Shown here piece after piece: positions 55,411-64,000 of a DNA stretch of 64,000 nucleotides (its first letter is position 1; each line of letters opens with the position of its first letter). This DNA is from Bolinopsis microptera (taxonomy: Eukaryota > Ctenophora > Tentaculata > Lobata > Bolinopsidae): NCBI RefSeq assembly GCF_026151205.1, contig NC_087076.1:21384828-21448827 (forward strand), read 5' to 3'. The notes under the pieces are model-generated. The model had not been told where the DNA came from. It worked only from the letters and a program-made list of their open reading frames with translations, and made no database searches. Made by a program: the position numbers and the translations under genes.

Positions 55411-55906
55411 CATTGTCGGCCACGCTACTCTTTTCAAGTATATGCTTGTAGATTATTTTGATACAGTCATATTTTACCTTTTAAACTGACCTGTATATAG
55501 TATGATCAATGTTGTTGATGTTCTGTTATTGACTCAAGGGACACAAACTGGCCCCAAAATCTCTATAGAGGGTCAGGCACGGTCTGAAATTTTATAAATA
55601 ATAAATACATTTATTAAATATAATCGCCCGTGATGAATAGTCCCAAACATCTTGCATCGTCTTTCTCTTTGCCAATCCCACATCATAGCCGTGTGCATCT
55701 CAGCTATAGACGTGTGCCTGTAGGTCACAAAGGATTATATTTTTAGTTCGTCTTCTTGAACCAATATGGCAAGGAGCTCCTCGGAAGAAATTTTTGTTTC
55801 CCTCTTATTTATTTTTATTTCGGCTACTCAGATCCTGTTTAGTGAGTCCACTTTTTAAACTATAAACATTATAAATGTATAGACATCTTTAGACGTATCA
55901 TATCTT

Positions 55907-56182
55907 TTACACTAGTACAAAAAGTACACTAAGTGCTTGGTACACAATTAGACACAATTGATCGTGTGCAGATACAGATCTGGTTGTTCTTGGAGAGTCG
56001 ACTTGAGTTGCAGATAACAAGTCACTGATTTCGAAGTTTTGGTTCTTAAAATAAACGGTATGATGATGTTTCTTTGTCTCAGATTCGGGGGAAGTTCGTT
56101 CAGCACAAGCATTTACGGATATAAGGAGTTCTGAGAAGACTTTGATGCTTGAATCCCATTCTGAACTTGTTGGATTAGCCAT
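55907..56182 (-). CDS. Candidate first exon, 91 residues, unknown
   Basis: An ATG opens MANPTSSEWDSSIKVFSELL, ISVNACAERTSPESETKKHH and HTVYFKNQNFEISDLLSATQ to LSVLFVLV. It is partly duplicated (start region only) near 53,490-53,520, where the ATG is changed to TTG. No family recognised. Confidence 0.4.
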   Translation of the reverse strand: MANPTSSEWDSSIKVFSELLISVNACAERTSPESETKKHHHTVYFKNQNFEISDLLSATQVDSPRTTRSVSAHDQLCLIVYQALSVLFVLV

Positions 56183-56216
56183 GATTAACTCTTTATACCG
56201 TTTCGAGTTGATTGTA

Positions 56217-56454
56217 TCACTTATTTAATTTGTATATTGAGCAGTTGTTGGGCAACGGATGTGTACAGGAAAAAATTCCCTGTCTTAAGAGATTGTCATG
56301 ATTCAGTTTTGAATTGCATTTCCTGCAATGTTCTGGAATACCGTCTTTTTTGTCCTCATAATACGCATCACAATTCCCAGTGCAAACGAAGAATCTTTTA
56401 GCCTGTTGTTTTATCCAGTTTCTGAAGGTCTTGACTGGCACTCTGGATATTTTC
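56217..56454 (-). CDS. Exon with a four-Cys zinc-ribbon-like motif
   Basis: The acceptor ATCTTTCAG opens KISRVPVKTFRNWIKQQAKR, then FFVCTGNCDAYYEDKKDGIP and EHCRKCNSKLNHDNLLRQGI. The C-x3-C ... C-x2-C spacing (about 16 residues between pairs) is that of a small zinc ribbon. A decayed copy lies at 53.6-53.85 kb. The parent protein is unknown. Confidence 0.5.
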
Positions 56455-56478
56455 CTGAAAGATGTTACTCTGCCTTAC

Positions 56479-56736
56479 AATAAAACTGAACATATGGCCA
56501 AACATGATGATGCCCAAAATGGGCTTCAAAAGTTGAAAATTGTGGTTACAATTCTGAGTCTCTATCTGTCCTTTGAAGCATGTCGGTACCACGTAAACCC
56601 ACAAATTATGTTTTAAAGATCCGAGGGCCACCCTTTTGATAAAATAATCACCCTTTGCTGATAATGCTGCCAGTTTTTCATTCACTTCTTCGTCTGAAGC
56701 TCCTTGTCTTGAAATGCTTTTTTTGAGCATTTTCAT
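56479..56736 (-). CDS. Candidate exon, MKMLKKSISRQG...
   Basis: The frame reads MKMLKKSISRQGASDEEVNE, KLAALSAKGDYFIKRVALGS, LKHNLWVYVVPTCFKGQIET and up to MFSFI before GTAAGG. The hydrophobic C-terminal part could be membrane-associated. The gap to the next acceptor is only about 24 bp, so this and 56,217-56,454 are probably not directly spliced together. Confidence 0.35.
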
Positions 56737-57839
56737 TGTCTAATTTTAGCTTTTTTCTGGTGCATACTGAAAACTATCCTGCATAGTTTTTATAGTATGA
56801 TAAAAACGTTTCGTATTGAATCGGAAGGCAAATATTTCCATTTAATACGTTCTTTAGTTAAGGTACTGCACAATTCCGTGCAATTGCCTAATGGGCGACC
56901 ATTAAGGCGAATAGATAGGTGGTAGTTGTGTGCGAGTCTTTCTTTCTTATTTTCTTTACCTTCCTTCATGTTAAATCAAAACATGAACAGTGATAACAAT
57001 ATACAAATAACAATACAATAATAAACCATTACAAAACGTCTCAACGCGAGAAAAAATAATGAATAATGCAGCCGGACATCATCATTGGTTTGGCCAGGAT
57101 TTAAAAACCTTTCGGTATGATAATCCTCCATCATTGACCCGTAGGTCTCACATATGGCTCAGAGCATGCCACACTGAAACGCAGTTGTTATTTTGCTAAA
57201 TAAGTTTTTTGGTAAATAAGTGGTAGCAGGTAGTTGTATGGTTGTCTTTATTTTTATTTTCTTTTCCTAACTTCAATGGTCACAATATACAAATTACATT
57301 CAACAATACAAAAATAAAGAAGTATTTACAAAACGTCCCAATGTAATGTGAGAAAAAATAATATAATAATGGCTCAATAGCTCAAAATCAAAGAAGCCTG
57401 ATTTTCTTTTCCTGGAGCAGCTATTGGAATGATACATTTGCTGGTGCGAGATAGTGGGCCCAACATTAAACCGTGATAACGCGGTACTGCACAATTCCGT
57501 GCTGACTGGAATGTAACTGGTCTAGAACTAGAGTTTTAAGGAGACGAAAGTCTGACTTGAAAGCTTTCTGGTGACTTTGATGAGTGAGAAGCATCACCGC
57601 CCGTTGTCTGGAATATTAAGATGAACATACTGTACATCAACCGCTGGTCTTGTCTCAGGCATAATTTTTACTTCATGTTATTATTATTAAGCAACGCAAC
57701 GTATCCAATATATTTTAGACGTTGGTGATATTACTATGCGATAATTATAATGAGACGAATCTATGTTGCGATTAAATGAATTTATCGTACTTGCTTTAAA
57801 TATGGTTATATTTCTCTCTATCAAACTCTTCGGCTATTT

Positions 57840-57905
57840 GAGCCAGTCTTCCCGAGTCTTGGGCGGCAGTCGGCTTCCACGCTCAAGAGCTTACATATAT
57901 CTTTA
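57840..57905 (-). pseudogene. Duplicate of the small exon at 58,935-59,007
   Basis: It shares CTTGAGCGTGGAAGCCGACT and GCCGCCCAAG with that exon and reads ERGSRLPPKTREDWLK then TAG. The acceptor dinucleotide context is lost. Confidence 0.5.
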
Positions 57906-58163
57906 TAATAAATTACAATAATTAATGATAATAAACTAGAAAAGTTGCGCACTGCGTCTGACTGGAGGACTTGTCTGAAAAGTTCGATTTCTGATAAATC
58001 CTGTTTAATTCTGAGGTAGGAGCTCCTGTAATGTCTTATGATATTAGCATCCTGTTACCCACTCCTGTGATAAACCTATTTACAACATGAGACTCCAGGG
58101 CACCATACGTGCTTTTCAGGAACGTATAAACATTATCTGAACATTGTCTAACACAAGTCTGAC

Positions 58164-58622
58164 TTAGAAATCTTCAGAAAAAGCCTTTGGGTGACCTATG
58201 TGATCACTATGGTGATTTAACATCGTAGGATCGCTACCAATCTTTTCACCAAAAATTTCCGGATAGTAGTTTTCATACTCCGATAAAAGACGGAGTACCT
58301 CAGGGCAAGCCATGTTCCACCGGTCTCCGATATCTGTACCCAAAGCTCCATGCAGGATTTTTATGTCCTTGTTTAGTTGTTTATAAGCCTGGTCAAAATC
58401 CACAGCGGAAAAAGGCCGCCCAGTCCTCGATACAGTAAAATTGCCGTGCTCAGAAAATTCTACGTAGATGTCAGGGTGAGAAATTTGAGCTTTTTTCAAT
58501 TTTTCAGATCCTCTAAATGAACAGAAAGCCATTGCTGTAATGCGTATTGTTTCTAACATTGGATCGCTATCAAGCCCTTTCCCAAACAAACTCCTCGTAC
58601 CTCTTCGTACCGTCACCAACAA
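58164..58622 (-). CDS. Exon of an invertebrate multi-copy gene family (FTV..TG..FSAV..DQA)
   Basis: It reads SHPDIYVEFSEHGNFTVSRT, GRPFSAVDFDQAYKQLNKDI and ACPEVLRLLSEYENYY, ending GHPKAFSEDF. This order (HP..Y.EF..G.FTV..T...FSA...DQA..Q.N ... PE..RL..E.E) recalls an uncharacterised family common in cnidarian and other invertebrate genomes, often thought transposon-derived; that is from memory. Here the usual QAHEQNN core is QAYKQLN, so this is a divergent member. Its role is unknown. Confidence 0.45.
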   Translation of the reverse strand: MLVTVRRGTRSLFGKGLDSDPMLETIRITAMAFCSFRGSEKLKKAQISHPDIYVEFSEHGNFTVSRTGRPFSAVDFDQAYKQLNKDIKILHGALGTDIGDRWNMACPEVLRLLSEYENYYPEIFGEKIGSDPTMLNHHSDHIGHPKAFSEDF

Positions 58623-58934
58623 GGTTCTTCATGAAAAGAGAGACCATTTTGCTTGACGGCATCTGTTGCCGATTGTTAAGGCAGACCAGAAAGGGGTGGG
58701 AACCAAACGGATTGCATCTCTCCGGAATCGCACTCATACGGAGACGAAAGTCTTCTTTTGGCCGTTATGCGCTTTCCTGGGTTAAGCTGTGTAATCAGGT
58801 AAGATACGATGAAGTACTTGCCATGAGAAAAAATAAAGAACAAAAAGTGCCAATTTAATACTAACCCTGAAGTACCGAGAAGAAGTTATTTATCCTCAGA
58901 AGTGTCCAAGACGTCCGCCTGTGGTTTCCAACTC

Positions 58935-59007
58935 TTAGGCTATTTTCAGCCAGTCTTTCCTAACCTTGGGCGGCAGTCGGCTTCCACGCTCAAGAGCTCC
59001 CATATTC
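58935..59007 (-). CDS. Terminal exon, 24 codons
   Basis: The acceptor ACTTACACAG opens NMGALERGSRLPPKVRKDWL and KIA, then TAA (1 + 72 bp). Phase and acceptor are good. A damaged copy is at 57.85 kb. Parent gene unknown. Confidence 0.45.
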
Positions 59008-59660
59008 CTGTGTAAGTAAAATGTTTTATCTCAACAGGTGATGGAACCTCGCACTACATGTGGTCACCTTTTTATTCCCTGAAGGTTGCTTCATTAGCCT
59101 TTGTATTGTAAGTGGTCTCCAACTCTATCAAATAACTCCCGGTGTTGGACAATCTTGTCCTAGTAATTAATAATCCCAATAATATTAGATTATGTTCAAT
59201 AGTATTTCAGGTTTCAAACTATAACGTTATTGTAGTCATGCAATACAAACTGTCATCAATGTTTAGCATAGTTACGTAGTAAAATGTTGGTCAATGTCGT
59301 TAACGGTACCTTCCTTCTCAGTCATACAGTCACTGATACACTCTTTCGGTACCTTTCTTTACAGCTTTTCAGTTTTTGTCAGTGATTGATGATCCTTTGT
59401 AGTGCTTCACTTCACATTAATTGTCTGAAAGAGCTTGTCAGATAGAAGGTTCACAGCTTTATCTAGTAATTATTTTGGGCAAAACTAATTAAACTTTCCA
59501 AATATTACGTTTAAATTGATAATTTAACTTGTATCATTGATCATTCTAACCGAAACATAAAATACATGATGTACTGTGAATCGGTGACTCTTGCTTATAA
59601 AAAACAACAAACAAAGTTACAATTTACAATTATAACCTGGCCTGGTATCCCTGGGGTGTT

Positions 59661-59812
59661 CTACAGGCCAGCAAGAATAGTGGCATGTTGTAGTGTTCGT
59701 CTGGTGACTTGTGTGTGCTGTCCATAAACAAGACGGTACCAAAATTCTTTAATATATCCCTTTGCGTCGGATTCTGATATACTTAAAGCATCTTCGAGTT
59801 CCGAGGATATTC
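59661..59812 (-). CDS. Terminal exon ISSELEDALSISESD...
   Basis: After CTTTAAG the frame (2 + 150 bp) reads ISSELEDALSISESDAKGYI, KEFWYRLVYGQHTQVTRRTL and QHATILAGL then TAG. A decayed homologue lies 26 kb away at 33.61-33.79 kb. Function unknown. Confidence 0.5.
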
Positions 59813-60110
59813 CTTAAAGAATGTTTACATCCTCTTTCTCTACAATCGAGATTCCTCCAGTTAGTAATAATTCCAGTCGCAACATCAAACTTACTCATGC
59901 TTCTGTTTATGACCGTTTGATGTAAGTTCATTTCCATTCCTCAGGTATTTCATTCTGCTGTGTCTTATTCCTGGTCATAGCAATCTTCGCTGTAGTGCAA
60001 ATGTTAAGTATTTTAGTCTTAATTAAATTTTGCAGCCAAACAAATTAAGAATAATACCGATGCTCTGATGCTAGTTGTTGCCCATCAAGTATAACTACAT
60101 AGCCAAGTGG

Positions 60111-60760
60111 AGAAATACGTATCGCACCGGGGGTTAAATATGTACGATACAAGCAGTCGGATAAGTACGTACGATACAAGCCGTACTTTATTCCTTAAAA
60201 AATACCAAATTTTCAGGATGTCATTCTCCCCCGATATATTTATTTTTCGGTAAACGTAAATGAGTGATTAAATTAACGCTCAGATACTTTACTATTTACG
60301 CTCAAAACACGATTAAAATACAATTTTATTAAAAAGTAATAAATTACATCAAATTTGAATTACAAAGTATATCTACAATAAACGTTTAACGTAGATTCCC
60401 TACCACCCCAACCTTCGATCGCTTCAGCTTATTATTTGCATAAACAAATATCCATTTGTTAGCCAAAATACCTCCAATAAATCATCGGGTTAATTAGTTT
60501 CATGTTGACTATTTGTCCATCATATGGTTTAACACCGTCTACATCAAACGTACTCTTATAACTCTCACTAGCTCTACCTCTGCGATAGGATTGTTCAATA
60601 ATTTTGCCAGTGTTTTGAAATCATCTATTATTTCTACTATTTTCTGATTGTCCTCGAAAATTGAAAACGATAGAAACGTTGGAAATTATGGAGTACTTGT
60701 AGAAAACATAAAAAATGAAAAGTACGTATCGTACAGGCGGTTTTATAAGTACGTACGTAT
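60111..60760. mobile_element. Repeat R3, copy 2, with inverted termini
   Basis: The left end GAGAAATACGTATCGCACCG and right end ...GTACGTACGTATTTCTC are inverted, with further CCGCCTGTACGATACGTAC resembling the reversed subterminal part. The interior carries the FVYANNKLK-like tail and no ORF. It is probably a non-autonomous DNA element of about 650 bp that shares sequence with 42.84-43.05 kb. Confidence 0.5.
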
Positions 60761-61277
60761 TTCTCATCTTAGCGCCTAGCGGTTTCAGCCGAACTTAATG
60801 AAACCTGGAGCCGTACAGGAAGGCTGTCGTGAGTCTCAATAAAACAATCTTTTGAGTTTACACATTATATTACTTGACATGACGCGATCAGAATTATTAT
60901 CATTTGAATTTGTTATCAATTATAACAATTTCTTTCATTTCTAATCTGATTACAGTTTTTTTCTTCTTTTTCAGTCTCATTTCTTGCGTTAAATGCAGAA
61001 GCTATTCTTTCCAAAACCTGTTACTCTTGTTAAAGAATAAGCGAGACTTTCCTCAAACGTTATCTCTGCTAATGTGTTGAGCCAGTATCACCGCATCTTT
61101 GGTCCGATAAAATTTAACATAATTCTCTTTTCAGCGTTCAAAGTATATTTTATGAATGAATAATTTATGGGAACGTTGTGCGGTTATATTTATGAAACAA
61201 GGCTTAAATCTAAAACAAAACTTGTAAACCCATGTACCATAAAATTAAAACCTGAGAACATGCTTTATTCCCGTACT

Positions 61278-61460
61278 AGAAACTTTCATCAAGCCCTATG
61301 TAACTACAAATAAAACTAAATGTATAGCAATTAGGTTAGATACTTTGATCAAGCCCTATGTAACTACAAATAAAACTAAATGTATAGCAATTAGATTAGA
61401 TACTTTGATCAAGCCCTCTCTAACTACAAATAAAACTAAATTTATAGCAATTAGATTTTA
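61278..61460. repeat. Three tandem units of about 61 bp
   Basis: The unit ATCAAGCCCTATGTAACTAC, AAATAAAACTAAATGTATAG, CAATTAGATTAGATACTTTG is present three times in direct order with few changes. Confidence 0.85.
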
Positions 61461-62282
61461 TGTGGACGATTTTGTGTATCCCTGTATTTTTAGGTACCCA
61501 TTTTAATGTCTTATGATAGTATCCTCAATTTGATTGTATGATACATATCATAAATTTGGTATGACAAAGTGTTTAACTTTACAAATGTTTGATGCTTGAT
61601 AATTATTCTGTATATTTCGATCTGTGTTGTAAAATATTGTTGGTTAAATATTTAAAGTGATCTGCCAATTAAAAAAAGGAGACTTTAAAAGTTATTTTGT
61701 TTCATTAGTGAAAACTGGTGTTATTGTCACTGCTTTAATTTGAACGGTTCTTATGACGAAGACACATTATTATGTCATAACAATTCAAATTTTATTTTAT
61801 CGTCTTAATCTATGATAAGTGTGTTTTATTTGTTCCACTGGCTTCGTATCAATGCTATTGCATGACGCTGGCCATTGCACTGATATGATTCGATTGAACT
61901 ATTAGTATTGTTATGTTACTTGTCTATGTTACTGAAGGAAGTTGGGACAAACTCTAAAGAGGAACTGCGAGCCCTGATGAGGAACAGGGATATATGGAGG
62001 GGGTTATCTGGCGTAGATAGGACTTAGTTCCGACATAGTAGTAGTAGAAACACTAGGGTCTTATAACATTCTTATAACAGGGATGGTTAACGAGTATTAT
62101 ATTATATAATGCTTTAATAGTAGTAGTAGTAGTAGTATTGTTATGTTACATGGCTTGTAACGTGAGATCTGAAAATAAGACTAGTATAATTGTCGGCATG
62201 TCAAAAATACATTTTGCTACTTAACGCTATTATCATCTTCAGAATATTCGTATTCCAGCTCTCTCTTTGATAATCCACTCCT
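61461..62282. other. 3' flank of the Ig gene, no gene seen
   Basis: AT-rich sequence with a (TAG)n microsatellite near 62,115-62,137. No supported exon. Confidence 0.4.
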
Positions 62283-63910
62283 CTACATATACGAGATATT
62301 ATTTCCTTTGGGCTTTGTCTGAACTCCAAGAAAAGCCTCAGCAGTAGCAGGAAACTCTAGCAGTGAGCATCTGTAGTTACCCCCGTCGTAGAAACCCAGG
62401 GGACCAACCTTAAGCTCACTTTTAACTTTCCATCCTTTATCAGAAGGAGTCGTATCCTGAGTGGCTAGCTCGGTGATATCTTTGTAACCATCTGAGTTCA
62501 GGACAAATCTTTGCCAGTAGATATTGGTAGGTTTTGGTACTGTCGTGATACAGGTAAATGTGGCTGTCTCGGATTCTTCCTTCTTTAACTCTAGCGGGTT
62601 GATTGTCAGAGCTGAAATAGTTTTATAATTGGAAAACTGGTAAAAGAGCTCAAATAAATCTGATTAGAAGAAGAGTTCATTCCGTTTTATCTTCTCAAGA
62701 GCCCGGAAAATTTTCGATCATTAATCGTCCAATATTTTGTGACTGTCACGAGTTAGAGAGATATCGTTTCTGCAAAATTCATGAAAATGGAATACTTCGG
62801 GCCGAGATTGGCTCCAAAAAATGTATTATTTCTCAAATCTTAACCTGCATTGCTTTTAACTGCAAGAAAAGTCTCAGCAGTAGCAGGAAACTCTTGCAGT
62901 GAGCATCTGTAGTTACCCCCGTCATAGAAACCCAGGGGACCAACCTTCAGCTCACTTTTAACTTTCCATCCTTTCTCAGAAGGATTAATATCCTGAGTGG
63001 CTAGCTCGGTGATATCTTTGTAACCATCTGAGTTTAGGACAAATCTTTGCCAGTAGATTTTCGTAGGTTTTGGCACTGTCGTGATACATGTAAATGTGGC
63101 TATCTCGGATTCTTCTTTCTTTATATTAAGAGGTTCCATCGTCAGTGTGATGGCTGAAATTCAATCGGTTATGAATTAACTTTATAATAATAACATGTGG
63201 TATCCACTTTGGCTTGGCAGCCCTGGTTCGAGTACCCTACAAATTTTATACACTGGCTATCTTTCAGTTCTCCCTGCGAGATTTGGCCAGTCCACCAAGT
63301 TGTGACTGACTTAGTTATAGTTAGGCAGTTCAACAAAGCGAATTTAAAAACTGGCAAGGCAGACAAACCTGAGCTGGGACATGTATATTCACAACTTTTC
63401 AACTGGGTCTCTACTTTTCGGCACTTCCGATCTATTCTTTTGGATAGGCTCCCGTTTTGCGGTGTGCATCCGGTTAAAGTCGACTTAAAACCTAGAATAA
63501 ACACAATTAGTTGATTCAACATTTATTAACAGAACTGTCCCCAAGATGTAACTAGGTCGAACGGATAAATTAGCCAATTAGGTCTCACGCGCAGGAGTTA
63601 GGTCTCTTTTAAGTGTATTTATATATATAATTATATATATCACGCGCCTGCGTGAGACCTAATTCCTGCGTGAGACCTAATTGGCTAATTTCTCCGTTCG
63701 AACTAGTTACATCTTGGTGACAGTTACAGATTTTGACTTGTTTATGAAAAACAAACATTTGTTGTACAGACCTTTTTTGAGGCATTGTTGATGCTTCGAA
63801 ATAGTTTTCCTCTCCTTTTTACCCCGAAGCTTGCATCTGGTATCTGTGCTGCTTGTGGTAAACAGCAAAAAGGTTGTGATTACTAAAACTAACAAGTAAA
63901 CTCTTCCCAT
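62283..63910 (-). CDS. Secreted two-Ig protein, four exons, 357 aa
   Basis: Exons on the minus strand: 63,910-63,772 (139 bp), 63,491-63,195 (297), 63,153-62,845 (309), 62,611-62,283 (329). All introns are phase 1, and the sum, 1,074 bp, is exactly 358 codons with stop. Exon 1 gives a signal peptide (MGRVYLLVLVITTFLLFTTS) and a basic Cys stretch. Exon 2 is a Cys-rich module (GCTPQNGSLSK, KCRKVETQLKSCEYTC, GCQAKV). Exons 3 and 4 are near-identical Ig domains (ATFTCITTVPKPTKIYWQRF ... GFYDGGNYRCSLQEFPATAE) with Cys, Trp and DGGNYRC in place. The short tail has no transmembrane helix, so secretion is likely. Intron 2 would be only 41 nt. A ligand, adhesion or immune-type recognition role is inference. 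Confidence 0.75.
63537..63722. mobile_element. Foldback MITE inside intron 1 of the Ig gene
   Basis: TGTCCCCAAGATGTAACTAG ... and its reverse complement ...CTAGTTACATCTTGGTGACA bound a 186-bp element; arms of about 60 bp include AATTAGCCAATTAGGTCTCA. AT-rich centre, no ORF. Confidence 0.8.
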
Positions 63911-64000
63911 GACTAACTAGTAAACGTTCTACAGTTGAGTAATTTAACAAAGTGAGGTTAACTCTCCTCCCTTATTATCTTAAATGTATGGTCTCAACGT

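Noticed and set aside
63197-63514. 105-codon plus-strand frame opposite the Ig gene exon 2
   Set aside because: The minus strand has matching splice sites, phases and Cys pattern; the plus frame is a shadow.

Overview
This window looks like nuclear DNA of an invertebrate animal. It is AT-rich. Coding sequence sits in short exons with GT..AG borders, most introns are small, and many exons and their flanks are duplicated locally. It carries several animal-type mobile elements and pieces of animal genes: an ATM-type FATC tail, an ankyrin exon, and a secreted two-Ig protein. No bacterial-type operons or RNA genes were seen. The phylum cannot be fixed; a sponge, cnidarian or similar lineage would fit. 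Most gene exons are on the minus strand.

Layout. 0-10.6 kb: tandem repeats, poly-G/poly-C tracts, a foldback element, an ankyrin exon (+), a broken retroelement ORF1-like frame (-), and several exons of unrecognised genes (-). 10.60-20.36 kb: one 9,755-bp near-palindromic mobile element, the most striking object here. It is bounded by 9-bp TGATTAAAG duplications and perfect ends. Each arm of about 4.6 kb carries the same two outward-facing genes: an acidic C2H2 zinc-finger protein (A) and a 150-aa protein (B). A satellite of TTATTATTAATGACGGG type fills the centre. The right arm is intact; in the left arm gene A is broken by a 316-bp Helitron and a 2-bp frameshift. A 454-bp foldback derivative with the same ends lies at 49.29-49.74 kb.

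20.4-28 kb: fragments of a locally triplicated minus-strand gene, an ATM FATC terminal exon (+), two clusters of the palindrome GTACTTTTAAAAGTAC, and a 39-bp (13-residue) coiled-coil repeat array. 28-33.5 kb: a tandem duplication of a minus-strand multi-exon region, with a 5'-truncated non-LTR retrotransposon in the second copy. 33.5-38.8 kb: small minus-strand exons whose reading phases fit in part.

39-41.8 kb: a 913-codon Penelope-like element with an N-terminal GIY-YIG endonuclease, followed by reverse transcriptase (permuted, Naiad-like order). 43.5-45.7 kb: a second, 5'-truncated non-LTR element broken by one small frameshift. 46-60 kb: dispersed repeats and a duplicated minus-strand exon cluster. 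62.3-63.9 kb: a complete four-exon minus-strand gene for a 357-aa secreted protein with signal peptide, Cys-rich module and two Ig domains; all exon phases agree, and intron 1 holds a foldback MITE.
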